Notes: generated by a model not told the origin, from the sequence alone. Counted from the first letter of the stretch, positions 6,752 through 16,591 are shown. The stretch is DNA of 64,000 bases from Sphingomonas sp. 67-36 (GCA_001897375.1 MKSU01000015.1:84680-148679), one strand, 5' to 3'. A program made the numbers and translations.

Positions 6752-8572
6752 ATGAATCTGCGCAATATCGCCATCATCGCGCACGTCGATCATGGCAAGA
6801 CCACCCTTGTGGACCAGCTCTTCCGCCAGTCCGGCACGTTCCGCGACAATCAGCGCGTCGAGGAGCGCGCGATGGACTCGAACGATCTGGAGCGCGAGCG
6901 CGGCATCACCATCCTCGCCAAGCCGACCTCGATCGAGTGGGAAGGCACGCGCATCAACATCGTCGACACGCCCGGCCACGCCGATTTCGGCGGCGAGGTG
7001 GAGCGCATACTGTCGATGGTCGACGGCGTGATCCTGCTGGTCGATTCGGCCGAAGGCGCGATGCCGCAGACCAAGTTCGTCACCGGCAAGGCGCTGGCGC
7101 TGGGCCTGCGCCCGATCGTCGTGGTCAACAAGATCGACCGTGCCGACGCCCGCGCGCAGGAAGTGCTGGACGAGGTGTTCGACCTGTTCGTCACGCTCGA
7201 CGCGAGCGACGAGCAGCTCGATTTCCCGGTGCTGTTCGCCTCCGGCCGCAACGGCTATGCCGGCGACAACCCCGATGTGCGCGAGGGCACGCTGCGCCCG
7301 CTGTTCGAGAAGATCGTCGGCCATGTCCCGCCGCCCGCGCTGGATCAGGACGCGCCGTTCTCGTTCCTCGTCACCTTGCTCGATCGCGACAATTTCCTCG
7401 GCCGCATCCTCACCGGGCGCGTGCAGTCGGGCGTGGTGAAGCTCAACCAGCCGATCCATGCGCTCGATCAGGAGGGCAAGGTGATCGAGACGGGCCGCGC
7501 CTCGAAGCTGATGAGCTTCCGTGGCCTTGAGCGCGTGCCGGTGGAGGAAGCGCGGGCGGGCGACATCATCAGCCTCGCCGGCCTGACGGTGGCGACGGTG
7601 GCGAACACGATCGCGGACACCAGCATCGAGACGCCGATCCGCGCGCAGCCGATCGACCCGCCGACGCTCTCGATGCGCTTCGCGGTGAACGACAGCCCGA
7701 TGGCCGGGCGCGAGGGCAGCAAGGTCACGTCGCGCATGATCCGCGATCGCCTGATGCGCGAGGCGGAGTCGAACGTCGCGATCAAGATCACCGAGGCGGC
7801 GGACAAGGATTCGTTCGAGGTCGCCGGGCGCGGCGAGCTTCAGCTCGGCGTGCTGATCGAGACGATGCGCCGCGAGGGCTTCGAGCTGGGCATCAGCCGC
7901 CCGCGCGTGCTGTTCCGCGACGGCGAGAACGGCCGCGAGGAGCCGTATGAGACGGTCGTCATCGACGTGGACGAGGAGTTCAGCGGCACGGTCGTCGACA
8001 AGATGAACCAGCGCAAGGCGGAGATGACCGACATGCGCCCGTCCGGCGGCGGCAAGACGCGCATCACCTTCTCCGCGCCCAGCCGTGGCCTGATCGGCTA
8101 TCACGGCGAATTCCTGTCCGACACGCGCGGCACCGGCATCATGAACCGGCTGTTCGAGAAATACGGCCCGTACAAGGGCCAGATCGACGGCCGGAAGAAC
8201 GGCGTGCTGATCTCGAACGGCTCGGGCGAGGCCAATGCCTATGCGCTGAACGCGCTGGAGGATCGCGGCATCCTGATGGTCGCGCCAGGCGATCCGCTCT
8301 ACGAGGGCATGATCATCGGCGAGAATGCCAAGACGGACGACCTCGAGGTCAATCCGATGAAGGCGAAGCAACTCACCAACTTCCGCGCCTCGGGCGGCAA
8401 GGACGATGCGATCCGCCTGACCCCGCCGAAGAAGATGACGCTGGAGCAGGCGATCGCGTACATCGACGACGACGAAATGGTGGAGGTGACGCCCAAGTCG
8501 ATCCGCCTGCGCAAGCGCTTCCTCGATCCGCACGAGCGCAAGCGCGCGGCGCGCTCGAAGGAAGCGGCCTGA
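6752..8572 (+). CDS. typA: Translational GTPase TypA/BipA
   Basis: The 606-residue GTPase binds the ribosome and supports 50S assembly and growth under stress or cold. The N-terminal G domain shows G1 AHVDHGKTT, the EF-type switch [10 protein letters not shown]3 [12 protein letters not shown] and G4 NKID. It is followed by the EF-Tu-like domain 2, two EF-G-like alpha/beta domains, and the BipA-specific C-terminus ([17 protein letters not shown]). Length is standard. The gene is monocistronic, with a strong stem-loop terminator downstream shared with the convergent receptor gene. Confidence 0.96.
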   Translation: MNLRNIAIIAHVDHGKTTLVDQLFRQSGTFRDNQRVEERAMDSNDLERERGITILAKPTSIEWEGTRINIVDTPGHADFGGEVERILSMVDGVILLVDSAEGAMPQTKFVTGKALALGLRPIVVVNKIDRADARAQEVLDEVFDLFVTLDASDEQLDFPVLFASGRNGYAGDNPDVREGTLRPLFEKIVGHVPPPALDQDAPFSFLVTLLDRDNFLGRILTGRVQSGVVKLNQPIHALDQEGKVIETGRASKLMSFRGLERVPVEEARAGDIISLAGLTVATVANTIADTSIETPIRAQPIDPPTLSMRFAVNDSPMAGREGSKVTSRMIRDRLMREAESNVAIKITEAADKDSFEVAGRGELQLGVLIETMRREGFELGISRPRVLFRDGENGREEPYETVVIDVDEEFSGTVVDKMNQRKAEMTDMRPSGGGKTRITFSAPSRGLIGYHGEFLSDTRGTGIMNRLFEKYGPYKGQIDGRKNGVLISNGSGEANAYALNALEDRGILMVAPGDPLYEGMIIGENAKTDDLEVNPMKAKQLTNFRASGGKDDAIRLTPPKKMTLEQAIAYIDDDEMVEVTPKSIRLRKRFLDPHERKRAARSKEAA

Positions 8573-8583
8573 CCGGAGCCGTG

Positions 8584-8660
8584 CGTCGCCCCGGCGAAAG
8601 TCCGGGGCGCGTGCGGCGGTCGCGCTTGCGGCCCGAGATCCGGGCTTTCGCCGGGTGACG
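8584..8660. repeat. Imperfect inverted repeat (REP-like, CCCGGCGAAAG type)
   Basis: CGTCGCCCCGGCGAAAGTCC near 8584-8603 is matched in inverse by GATCCGGGCTTTCGCCGGGT and the bases after it (about 8638-8660). The arms can pair into one long hairpin. Palindromes built on CCCGGCGAAAGCCGGG are common between genes in sphingomonads. It lies between the typA stop and the terminator. Confidence 0.5.
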
Positions 8661-8663
8661 TGA

Positions 8664-8701
8664 CAAAAAGGGCGGCGTGGTATCGACCACGCCGCCCTTT
8701 T
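8664..8701. terminator. Bidirectional intrinsic terminator between typA and a TonB receptor
   Basis: A perfect 12-bp stem GGGCGGCGTGGT/ACCACGCCGCCC with loop ATCG is flanked by an A-run on the left and a T-run on the right, so it can end transcription of both convergent genes. Confidence 0.88.
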
Positions 8702-8747
8702 ACTTTGCCGGTACGGCCGGGGCGGATCGCGCCGCCCCGGCTCCCGA

Positions 8748-11078
8748 TCAGTTGAACTTGCCGGACACCGAAACGCCGATGACGCGCGGCTCGTTGTAAA
8801 CCGCCGCCATATAGTTCTCGATCACGCCCTTGAGGTTCTGCTCGTTGGTGAGGTTGCGGGCGAACGCCGCGATCTCATACTTCTTGTCCGGCGTGGTGTA
8901 GCCGACCTTGAGACCCAGTTCGAGGTTGCCGTCCGCGTAGAACTCCTTCGTCCGGTAGAGCACGAAGTTGGTGTAGCCCTGCACGTTCACGTCGGTGTTG
9001 ACGAAGAACGCGCCGCCGTTGCCCAGCGGGATGTCGTAGCGCACCGCCGCGTCGACGTTGAAGGTCGGCGCGTTGGGCAGCGGGTTGCCGTTGACCGACA
9101 CGAAATAGGCCTTGCCGGTGCCCGATCCAGTGGTGAACGCGATTGGGTTGAGCACGGTGCAGACCATCACGCCGTTCAGGCTGCACACCTGTGCATAGGC
9201 GTTGGGGTCCTTGATCTTGGTGTGCAGCGCGCTAGCGCCCAGCGTGAAGGTGATGTTGCGGATCGGCCGCCACTCCGCTTCCGCCTCGATGCCGTAGGCG
9301 TTGGCGTGATCGGCGTTGAACAGAACGCCGTTGCCGTTCGAGTCGTTGCCGTTGAGCTGGATGTTCTTCACCGTATAGGCGAAGGCCGTGGCGTTGAAGC
9401 GCAGGTTCGAGGTCGGCTGCGACTTGAAGCCCGCCTCATACGACATGATCGTTTCCGAATCCGCCGTGGTGAACGGCGCGCCGAACACCGCCGAACGACC
9501 CTGGATGGTCGGGCCGCGGAAGCCGCGCGCGACTCGGGCGTAGAGATTCAGGTCCGGATTCACCGTATAGAGCGCGGACACGTCCCAGCTCGGCTCCTTG
9601 CCGACGAGGCGCACGTCGCTCGGCGCGTTCGCGGGGAAGTTGACCGAACCGTCGGCGCGCAGCGCCGGCTGCAGCAAGGTGGTGCGCTTGCGATCCTCGG
9701 TATAGCGCGCGCCGCCCGTCAGGGTCAGCTTGCCGATCGTGTAGCTCGCCTGGCCGAACGCCGCCCAGGAGGTGTTCACGTCATGCAGGCGCACCCAGTT
9801 GTTGGGGTTGTAGCCCGGCGAGGTCGGCAGCAGGAAATAACCGCGCTGGTAGAAGTCCGTGATGTCGCGGCTGTCGAAATAGAAGCCGCCGAACTGCCAC
9901 TTGAACGGGCCGTCGCCGTTCGAGGCGAGGCGCAGTTCCTGCGTCCACTGGTCCAGCCCGCGCAGATAGCCCTCGCTCTGGCCGTAGCCGTTCGGGTTGC
10001 CGAGATACGGGAAGTTGACCGCCGCGCCGCCGTCCGTGTCGCCACGGCTGTAGCCCGAGGAATGCTCATAGGCGGTGATCGAGGTGAGCGTCGCGCCGCC
10101 GAAATTCCACGCCGCGCGCAGCGAAGCGCCCTGCGTCTTATAGGCCTGCACGTTATTGTCGGCCTCGTCATAGGAGACGATATCGCGCGCCGTCGTCTGG
10201 GCGTTGTTCGAGCCCTTTTGCAGCGCGCCGCGATGGAACAGCGTCGAGGTGCCGTCATAGTCGCGGACATGGCCCGACAGGTCGATCGAGAAATTGTCGG
10301 TCGGGGTGAACAGCAGCTGGAGGCGGGCGTTGCGGTCATTGAAGCCGCCCATCACGTCCTTGCCGCCCCTGGTGCCGTCGAAGCTCGGGCCGGTGTAATT
10401 GTTGCTGACCCAGTTGTCGCGGTGCTGCCACAGGCCGGAGATGCGGAACGCCAGCTTGTCGGCGACGATCGGGCCGCCGAGGCCAACGTCCGCCGACACC
10501 GTGTTGTAGCTGCCCCATGAGGCGGAGCCGCGGCCTTCCCAGTCCATCGTCGGCTTGTTGGTGTCGAACTTGATGATGCCGGCGGTGGTGTTGCGGCCGA
10601 ACAGCGAGCCCTGCGGGCCGCGCAGCACTTCCACCTGCGCCACGTCATAGACCGGGTTCGACTTCAGCACGACATGTTCGAGCACGACGTCGTCCTGGAT
10701 GATCGACACCGGCTGCGACGCGCCGAGATAGAAGTCCACGTTGCCGAGGCCGCGGATGTAGAAGCGCGGGAAGATGCGGCCGGTTGTCGTCTCGACGTAA
10801 AGGCTCGGCACGCGACCGGAGAGCGCGAGGATGTCCTCGCCCGCCGCCTGGAAGTTGCGCAGGTCGGCGCCGCCGACCGCCGCGACCGACACCGGCACGC
10901 GCTGCAAATTCTCGCTGCGGCGCTCGGCGGTGACGACGATATCGCCCAGCCCCGCGCTGTCGGAGGCGGCGGCGGGAGCGGCGGTGTCCACGTTCTGGGC
11001 CTGCGCGGGGATTGCGGAGACGGCGAGGCCGGCGGCCACGCCCGCGAGCAGCGCGGGGCGGATGCGATTGATCGACAC
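8748..11078 (-). CDS. TonB-dependent outer-membrane receptor
   Basis: The 776-residue protein has a signal peptide (about residues 1-27, ending SAIPAQA), an N-terminal plug beginning GDIVVTAERRSENLQRVPVS, the plug hallmark VEVLRGPQGSLFGRNTTAG, and a long beta-barrel ending VIGVSVSGKFN. This is the general architecture of iron-siderophore, vitamin or carbohydrate receptors driven by TonB-ExbBD. The substrate cannot be read from sequence; no siderophore or sugar genes sit beside it. An EVE-domain gene lies upstream on the same strand with a 189-base gap that shows no clear motif. Confidence 0.92.
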   Translation of the reverse strand: MSINRIRPALLAGVAAGLAVSAIPAQAQNVDTAAPAAASDSAGLGDIVVTAERRSENLQRVPVSVAAVGGADLRNFQAAGEDILALSGRVPSLYVETTTGRIFPRFYIRGLGNVDFYLGASQPVSIIQDDVVLEHVVLKSNPVYDVAQVEVLRGPQGSLFGRNTTAGIIKFDTNKPTMDWEGRGSASWGSYNTVSADVGLGGPIVADKLAFRISGLWQHRDNWVSNNYTGPSFDGTRGGKDVMGGFNDRNARLQLLFTPTDNFSIDLSGHVRDYDGTSTLFHRGALQKGSNNAQTTARDIVSYDEADNNVQAYKTQGASLRAAWNFGGATLTSITAYEHSSGYSRGDTDGGAAVNFPYLGNPNGYGQSEGYLRGLDQWTQELRLASNGDGPFKWQFGGFYFDSRDITDFYQRGYFLLPTSPGYNPNNWVRLHDVNTSWAAFGQASYTIGKLTLTGGARYTEDRKRTTLLQPALRADGSVNFPANAPSDVRLVGKEPSWDVSALYTVNPDLNLYARVARGFRGPTIQGRSAVFGAPFTTADSETIMSYEAGFKSQPTSNLRFNATAFAYTVKNIQLNGNDSNGNGVLFNADHANAYGIEAEAEWRPIRNITFTLGASALHTKIKDPNAYAQVCSLNGVMVCTVLNPIAFTTGSGTGKAYFVSVNGNPLPNAPTFNVDAAVRYDIPLGNGGAFFVNTDVNVQGYTNFVLYRTKEFYADGNLELGLKVGYTTPDKKYEIAAFARNLTNEQNLKGVIENYMAAVYNEPRVIGVSVSGKFN

Positions 11079-11267
11079 GATGATACCCTCTTTTGGCTTA
11101 TGTTCGACGGGGAGGACGCTCAGTCACGAGGTCTGCGAGCGCGCGACGCCAAAAGCGCCGAAAGGCCCGCATTCTCCCGACTCGTGCTGGTGCTCCACCC
11201 GCTGCCGATGGCCGCTAGGGGCAATTTGTGTCCGAATAATGAAATATCCGGTCCCGGCGTGAGGCCG

Positions 11268-11669
11268 TCAGCGCGCGGCCATCCGCTCGATCGCCGCCCA
11301 TTCCGCATCCCCGACCGGGGAGACCGAAAGCCGCGATTGCCGCAGCATCGGCAGCGCGGCGAGCGCCGGTTCCGCCTTCATCGCGGCAAGCGTGACGGGG
11401 TGAGGCAATGGCGCGACCGGCCTGATCGCCACCGACACCCAATTGCCCTCGTCGCCATCCTTGCGCGGGCCGCGTGTCACCTCGGCGACGCCCACGGCGG
11501 CCTTCTCCTTGCCGCTGTGATAGATCAGCGCGCGGTCGCCGGGCCGCATCGCGCGGAGATGCGCGGCGGCGGCATTGTTGCGCACGCCATCCCACTCGGT
11601 GCCGCCGTCGCGCACCAGATCGTCCCACGAATAGCTTTCAGGCTCGGATTTCAGCAGCCAATGTGACAT
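11268..11669 (-). CDS. EVE domain-containing protein
   Basis: The 133-residue cytosolic protein starts MSHWLLKSEPESYSWDDL, the typical opening of EVE-domain proteins (thymocyte nuclear protein 1 family), followed by WDGVRNNAAAAHLRAMRPGD and IYHSGKEKAAVGVAEV. The fold is a PUA-like barrel that binds modified bases in nucleic acids. The whole protein is a single EVE domain of standard length. Its cellular target is unknown. It stands alone, 189 bases upstream of the TonB receptor gene. Confidence 0.9.
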   Translation of the reverse strand: MSHWLLKSEPESYSWDDLVRDGGTEWDGVRNNAAAAHLRAMRPGDRALIYHSGKEKAAVGVAEVTRGPRKDGDEGNWVSVAIRPVAPLPHPVTLAAMKAEPALAALPMLRQSRLSVSPVGDAEWAAIERMAAR

Positions 11670-11802
11670 GATGTATCACCTAAACAGAGGGTGAATGCCG
11701 TATTCCGGCCTCATTCAGCCCGACTCGGCTAGCAAAGGCAACACGGTCGCACCATCGTGCGTTGGTCATGCGAACCGGTGTTGAGAGTTCTGGAGGTTCG
11801 AG

Positions 11803-12147
11803 ATGAATGGCTTTCTGAAAAAGGCGGGCCTTGGCGCGGCGCTGGCGGCGACCGCGCTTGTCGCGGCGGCTCCGGCCGATGCGCAGCGGTGGGGCGGCTA
11901 TCGTCACTATGGCCATGGCTATCGTGGCGGTGACGCGGGCGCGGCGGCGCTGGTCGGCGGGATCGTCGGCCTCGGCATCGGCGCGGCGATCGCGTCGAAC
12001 AACCGCCCCTATGGCTATTATGATCGCGGCTATTACGGGCCGCCGCCGGCTTATTATTACGAGCGGCCCTATTATCCGCGCTGCTGGACGAGCTGGCGCT
12101 GGGATCCCTATTGGGGCCGCGACGTGCCGGTGCGCGTCTGCCGCTGA
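11803..12147 (+). CDS. Small exported Gly/Tyr-rich protein with glycine-zipper segment
   Basis: The 114-residue protein has a signal peptide (about 1-27, ending APADA), then a Gly/His/Tyr-rich region, a glycine-zipper segment (AALVGGIVGLGIGAAIAS, residues 48-65), then a Tyr/Pro-rich tail ending with two cysteines (CWTSWRWDPYWGRDV and VCR). It resembles BA14K or RcnB-like small envelope proteins of alphaproteobacteria. It is preceded by a clear GGAGG ribosome site and followed by an intrinsic terminator, so it is monocistronic. Function is unknown. Confidence 0.75.
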   Translation: MNGFLKKAGLGAALAATALVAAAPADAQRWGGYRHYGHGYRGGDAGAAALVGGIVGLGIGAAIASNNRPYGYYDRGYYGPPPAYYYERPYYPRCWTSWRWDPYWGRDVPVRVCR

Positions 12148-12180
12148 TCGCGGCCGGCTTCTACGAGGTCACGCAGGAGC

Positions 12181-12207
12181 GGCGCGGGTATCCCCCGCGC
12201 CGTTTTT
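12181..12207 (+). terminator. Intrinsic terminator of the small exported gene
   Basis: The 8-bp stem GGCGCGGG/CCCGCGCC with loop TATCC is followed by GTTTTT, 33 bases after the stop codon. Confidence 0.75.
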
Positions 12208-12246
12208 GCGTTGGTTCGGCGGCGATGATCCGCTAAGCGCGCCGCC

Positions 12247-12522
12247 ATGAGCGATACTCCTCCAGACCATCTGTCGATCGACCCCCGCAGCCCGCATTTC
12301 GCCCGCGAGGCGCTGGAACGCGGCGTCGGCATCCGCTTCAAGGGCGCGGAGCGCAAGGACGTCGAGGAATATTCGATCAGCGAAGGCTGGATCCGCGTCG
12401 CGCTGGGCAAGAAGGTCGATCGCCACGGCCGCCCGCTGACGATCAAGCTCTCCGGCCCGGTCGAGGCGTGGTTCGAGCGCCCGGCGGAAGGCGAGGACGA
12501 AGGCGAGGGCGAGGAGGCTTAA
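12247..12522 (+). CDS. DUF3297 family protein
   Basis: The 91-residue protein reads MSDTPPDHLSIDPRSPHF at the start and has a central KGAERKDVEEYSISEGWIRV followed by KVDRHGRPLTIKLSGPVEAW, which is the DUF3297 pattern, ending in an acidic Glu-rich tail. No function is known for the family. Its TAA stop overlaps the stop codon of the convergent ABC-F gene (shared TTAA), so the two transcripts must overlap at their 3' ends. Confidence 0.82.
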   Translation: MSDTPPDHLSIDPRSPHFAREALERGVGIRFKGAERKDVEEYSISEGWIRVALGKKVDRHGRPLTIKLSGPVEAWFERPAEGEDEGEGEEA

Positions 12523-14375
12523 GCCTCCTCCAGCGCCTCGCTCGCCTCCAGCCAGCGCGCCTCGGCCGCCTCGATGCGGTCGGTGAGATCGGCGCGGCGC
12601 TTCATCAATTCGGTCATCGTCAGTTTGGCGAGCGCCTGATCCGCGCCGGCGGGATCGAACATCGCATGATCGATCGCGGAACGCTGGGCGGTGAGCTTCG
12701 CCAGTTCCGTCTCCGCCTCGCGCGCGGTCTTGCGCCATTCCTTCGCCGCCTCGCGCCGTTCGGCGGCGGCGCGGCGCTCGTCCTTGCGATTGGCCTTCGC
12801 GCCCTCCGCCTTCGGCTCCTTCGCCAGCACCAGCGCGACATAATCGTCGAGGCTGCCGTCGAACTCGTGCGCCGTGCCGCCGTCGACCAGCACCAGCCGG
12901 TCGGCGGTCAGCTCCACCATATGCCGGTCGTGGCTGACGATCAGCACCGCGCCCTTGTAGCCCGCCAGCGCCTGCACCAGCGCCTCGCGCGCATCGACGT
13001 CGAGGTGGTTGGTCGGCTCGTCGAGGATGAGGAGGTGCGGCGCGTCGCGGGTGATGAGCGCCAGCGCGAGCCGCGCCTTCTCACCGCCGGACATCTTGCC
13101 GACCTGCCCTGTCGCGCGGTCACCCGAAAAGCCGAAGCGGCCGAGCTGCGCACGCACCGCCGCCGGGGTCGCGCCCGGCATCACGCGCGTCATATGCGCG
13201 AGCGGCGTGTCGTCCGCGTCCAGCTCCTCGACCTGATATTGCGTGAAATAGCCGACCTTCATCCGGTTGGAGGCGGCCATCTCCCCCTCCATCGGCGCGA
13301 GCTGCGCGGCGATCAGGCGGGCGAGGGTGGTCTTGCCGTTGCCGTTGCGGCCGAGCAGCGCGATGCGATCGTCCGGATCGAGCCGCAGGTTGAGGCGCTT
13401 GAGCACCGGCGTCTCGCCATAGCCGACCGCCGCATGGTCGAGCGTGATGAGCGGTGGGCGCAGCGGATCGGGATCGGGGAAATCGAACGACAGGCTCGGA
13501 TCGTCCGCCAGTTCGGCGATCGGCTGGAGTTTCGCCAGCATCTTCGCACGGCTCTGCGCCTGCTTGGCGGTGGAGGCGCGGGCGGAGTTGCGGGCGATAT
13601 AATCTTGCAATTTCGCGCGCTGCGCATCCTGGCTGGCGCGCGCGGCGGCGAGCTGCGCCATGCGCTCGGCGCGCTGGCGCTCGAACGAATCGTAGCCGCC
13701 GGCGTAGAGCGTGGTCTTGCCGCCCTGCAGGTGCAGGATGTGATCGACCACGTTGTTGAGGAAATCGCGCTCGTGGCTGACCACCACGATCGTCGCGCGA
13801 TAGGATTTGAGGAAATCCTCCAGCCACATCACCGCCTCCAGATCGAGGTGGTTCGACGGCTCGTCGAGCAGCAGCAGATCGGGCTGCGAGAACAGCAGCG
13901 CGGCGAGCGCCACACGCATCCGCCAGCCGCCGGAGAAGCTGTCGAGCGGGCGCTGCTGCGCCTCCTCGTCAAAGCCGAGCCCGACGAGGATGCGCGCGGC
14001 ACGGGCCGGGGCGGCATGGGCATCGATCGCGATCAGCCGCTCATGGATGTCGCTGATCCGGTGGGGATCGGTGGCGGTTTCGGCCTCCGCCGTCAGCCGC
14101 GCGCGCTCCACGTCCGCCGCCAGAACCGCCTCGAACGGCGTGGTCTCGCCGGCGGGCGCCTCCTGCGCGATATAGCCGATGCGCGCGCCGCGCGGCATCT
14201 CGATCGCGCCGGCGTCCGGCTCGATCATCCCGGCGATCGCCTTCACGAGCGTCGACTTGCCCGCGCCATTACGGCCGATCAGCCCGACGCGGCTCCCCGG
14301 CGGCAGCGAGGCGCTCGCGCCGTCGAGGATCGCGCGCCCGCCGAGACGGACGGTGATGGCATTGAGGGTAAGCAT
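12519..14375 (-). CDS. ABC-F family ATPase (Uup/YheS type)
   Basis: The 618-residue protein has two tandem ABC ATPase domains and no membrane segments. Domain 1 shows Walker A GRNGAGKSTL, signature SGGWRMRVALA and Walker B LLLLDEPSNHLDLE; domain 2 shows GRNGNGKTTLAR, SGGEKARLALAL and LLILDEPTNHLDVD. A charged helical linker joins them, and a C-terminal coiled coil (NRKDERRAAAERREAAKEWR onward) closes the protein. ABC-F proteins act on the ribosome E site or in DNA/RNA transactions. Length and tail fit the housekeeping Uup/YheS branch rather than antibiotic-resistance ABC-Fs. Confidence 0.93.
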   Translation of the reverse strand: MLTLNAITVRLGGRAILDGASASLPPGSRVGLIGRNGAGKSTLVKAIAGMIEPDAGAIEMPRGARIGYIAQEAPAGETTPFEAVLAADVERARLTAEAETATDPHRISDIHERLIAIDAHAAPARAARILVGLGFDEEAQQRPLDSFSGGWRMRVALAALLFSQPDLLLLDEPSNHLDLEAVMWLEDFLKSYRATIVVVSHERDFLNNVVDHILHLQGGKTTLYAGGYDSFERQRAERMAQLAAARASQDAQRAKLQDYIARNSARASTAKQAQSRAKMLAKLQPIAELADDPSLSFDFPDPDPLRPPLITLDHAAVGYGETPVLKRLNLRLDPDDRIALLGRNGNGKTTLARLIAAQLAPMEGEMAASNRMKVGYFTQYQVEELDADDTPLAHMTRVMPGATPAAVRAQLGRFGFSGDRATGQVGKMSGGEKARLALALITRDAPHLLILDEPTNHLDVDAREALVQALAGYKGAVLIVSHDRHMVELTADRLVLVDGGTAHEFDGSLDDYVALVLAKEPKAEGAKANRKDERRAAAERREAAKEWRKTAREAETELAKLTAQRSAIDHAMFDPAGADQALAKLTMTELMKRRADLTDRIEAAEARWLEASEALEEA

Positions 14376-14440
14376 GGCGCGCGCCTAGCAGAGCGAAGCG
14401 CGCGCCGCCAGCGAGGCGACGCGGCTCCCTCCGCCGCGCG

Positions 14441-15244
14441 TCAATGCACGAAGCGCGCCACCACGTCGCGATAGGAGCGGCTGACCTTCACCTGCGCGCC
14501 CGAATCGAGCACCAGGAAGCATTCGCCGTTGGTGTGCGGCTTCACCTGCTTGACGAGATCGAGGTTGACGATCGTCGAGCGGTGGACGCGCTGGAAGCGG
14601 CGCGGGTCGAGGCGCTTCTCCAGGTCCTTCATCGTTTCGCGCAGGACGAGCGAATTGTCGGCGGTCTTGATGACCATATAGTCGCCCGCCGCCTCGATCA
14701 GCTCGATCGTGTCGACATCGACGCGGAAGATCTGGCCGCGATCCTTGATGTTGATGAGCTTCTCGAAGCGATTGGCGTTGACATGATCGCCATCGCCGCC
14801 GGCCATTTCCGCCGCCGCTTCGGGCGCATGTTCGGCCAGCGCCTCCTTGAGCTTCTCGGTCTCCTCGGCGCCCTTGCGCTCCGCGAGACGCTGGCGCACG
14901 CGGTCCAGCGTATCGGCGAGACGCGCTTCCTCGACCGGCTTCATCAGATAATCGACCGCCTGCGCCTCGAAGGCGCGCAGGGCATGGTCGGAATAAGCGG
15001 TCACGAATACGAACAGCGGCGGTTCCACCTCCATCAGCCCCTGCACGACGGAAAAACCGTCGAAGCCGGGCATCTGGATATCGAGGAACACGAGATCGGG
15101 TTTATGCGTCTTGATCGCGCTGATCGCCTCGCGCCCGTTCTGGCACTTGGCGATGATCTCGACATCCTCATGGGTCTGGAGCCGCAGTTCGAGGCCCTGG
15201 ATCGCCAACGGTTCATCGTCGACCAGAATGGTGCGGATGGTCAT
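14441..15244 (-). CDS. LytTR-family response regulator
   Basis: The 267-residue regulator starts at MTIRTILVDDEPLA; an ATG six codons earlier is possible but lacks support. The N-terminal receiver domain has acidic residues DDE, the phospho-acceptor Asp in LVFLDIQMPG, and the conserved KP (DYLMKPVEE). A Glu/Ala-rich linker leads to a C-terminal LytTR DNA-binding domain (IEAAGDYMVIKT, RVHRSTIVNLDLVKQVKPHT). It is encoded 83 bases downstream of its probable partner kinase on the same strand. Confidence 0.93.
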   Translation of the reverse strand: MTIRTILVDDEPLAIQGLELRLQTHEDVEIIAKCQNGREAISAIKTHKPDLVFLDIQMPGFDGFSVVQGLMEVEPPLFVFVTAYSDHALRAFEAQAVDYLMKPVEEARLADTLDRVRQRLAERKGAEETEKLKEALAEHAPEAAAEMAGGDGDHVNANRFEKLINIKDRGQIFRVDVDTIELIEAAGDYMVIKTADNSLVLRETMKDLEKRLDPRRFQRVHRSTIVNLDLVKQVKPHTNGECFLVLDSGAQVKVSRSYRDVVARFVH

Positions 15245-15327
15245 TGCCTGGGTATTCTCCAATAATCCGCCGCGCCCAATTCATCCGTCCGGCGCGACGG
15301 TTTCATTTACTCCACACCCCTGTTGAC

Positions 15328-16488
15328 TCACTCGAGCTGGAACGGGATCTCTATCTCGACCCCGAACCCGCCCGCCGGCATGGCCTGGATCTCGAAACGA
15401 TGATCCGCCCCGTAGGCCTGCGCCAGACGCTCCCTGATATTGGCGATGCCTACGCCGGTTGAAAGACTCGGCCGGTTTTTCGTTCCCTGCAAGCCCGGTC
15501 CGGTATCGGATACGGCGATCTGCACGCGATCCCCGGCGAGCCGCGCGCCGATGCGGATTTCGGCCCCTTCCTCCTGCGGCGTGACGGCATATTTGATCGC
15601 GTTCTCGACCAGGGGCTGGAGCAGCAGCGACGGCAGGTGCGCCTTCTCCACCGCCGGATCGATATCGAATTGCGGGCGCAGCCGCTCCTCGAAGCGCATC
15701 TTCTCGATCTCGAGATAGAGCTTCAGCGTCTCGATCTCCTGCGCCATCGTGACATGCGCGGTCGGCTCGTTGATCAGCGTGTAGCGCAGGAAAGAGGCGA
15801 GGCGGGAGAGCATCGCATTGGCGCGCTCCGTCTGCTTCAGCAGCACCAGCGTCGAGATCGAGTTCAGCGTGTTGAACAGGAAATGCGGATTGAGCTGGTA
15901 GCGCAGCATCGCGAGCTGTGCGGAGGAAGCCTGCGTCTCCAGATGCTGCATCTGGTCGATCTGCTCCTCGATGATCAGATAGAAGTTGATCCCGAAATAG
16001 AGCGCCGACCAGCCCGCCAGCACGGTGAAATTGAGGAACAGCGCGCCGATCAGCAGCTTCACGTCGATGCCGGGTGCGGCGAACTTGATGAAGCTGAACG
16101 AAAAGGTGTCGAGCAGCGCATAGAGAAAGGTCGCCGCGCCGAGCGTCAGCAGCGTCAGCATGATCCCGGCGATGCGCGGGAAGCTGCGGTAATAGCCGTA
16201 GAGCGTCGAGAGCAGCAGGGTGATGCAATAGCCGACGATCGTCTCGATGATGTTGGTGGTGATGCCTTGCAGCGTGAAGCCGTTCGAGATGCTCGATACG
16301 GTGCGCAGGATCAGATAGCCCGACCAGCCCGCCGCCTGGAGGAACCAGAAGGCGCGCGCCTTGTCCTCGAAGAAGGGGCGGGCGAACATCGTGGGCGCGC
16401 GGATCGGCGTCGCCGGAAAGGGCGGCGGCGCGGCGGTGTCCGCCGCCGGTGTCGGGCTGGTGCTGGGGGCCGGGAACGAGGTCGCCAT
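15328..16488 (-). CDS. LytS-type sensor histidine kinase
   Basis: The 386-residue kinase has a Pro/Ala-rich N-terminus, about five hydrophobic segments between residues 40 and 180, then a His_kinase domain (PF06580) with phospho-acceptor His in the conserved motif YQLNPHFLFNTLNSIS and an ATPase domain with LVENAIKYAV and DTGPGL. Start MATSFPAPS is chosen because an AAGGCGGCGG stretch precedes it; an upstream ATG is less likely. It pairs with the adjacent LytTR regulator. The stimulus is unknown. A large Oar-like receptor lies just upstream, separated by a terminator. Confidence 0.92.
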   Translation of the reverse strand: MATSFPAPSTSPTPAADTAAPPPFPATPIRAPTMFARPFFEDKARAFWFLQAAGWSGYLILRTVSSISNGFTLQGITTNIIETIVGYCITLLLSTLYGYYRSFPRIAGIMLTLLTLGAATFLYALLDTFSFSFIKFAAPGIDVKLLIGALFLNFTVLAGWSALYFGINFYLIIEEQIDQMQHLETQASSAQLAMLRYQLNPHFLFNTLNSISTLVLLKQTERANAMLSRLASFLRYTLINEPTAHVTMAQEIETLKLYLEIEKMRFEERLRPQFDIDPAVEKAHLPSLLLQPLVENAIKYAVTPQEEGAEIRIGARLAGDRVQIAVSDTGPGLQGTKNRPSLSTGVGIANIRERLAQAYGADHRFEIQAMPAGGFGVEIEIPFQLE

Positions 16489-16521
16489 CGCCGCCGCCTT
16501 ACACGCCCCGGCGCGACGGTG

Positions 16522-16567
16522 CAAAAACAAGCGGGCCGCCGCTCCCGGGAAAGGAGCGACGGCCCGC
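16522..16567 (-). terminator. Intrinsic terminator of the Oar-like receptor gene
   Basis: On the minus strand a roughly 15-bp GC stem (one mismatch) with a 7-base loop is followed by TTGTTTTTG. It separates the receptor gene from the downstream kinase gene. Confidence 0.75.
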
Positions 16568-16591
16568 GAGGGTGTGCCGGAGCGGCGGCGC

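Noticed and set aside
6128-8533. A long minus-strand open frame antisense to typA
   Set aside because: It is created by the codon bias of high-GC DNA; the frame is rich in Arg/Ala/His with no family pattern, and typA on the plus strand is certain. Only its end (6128-6643) holds a real gene.
12468-14474. Plus-strand 668-codon frame over the ABC-F gene
   Set aside because: Antisense of a conserved double-ATPase gene, with an arginine-rich random composition.
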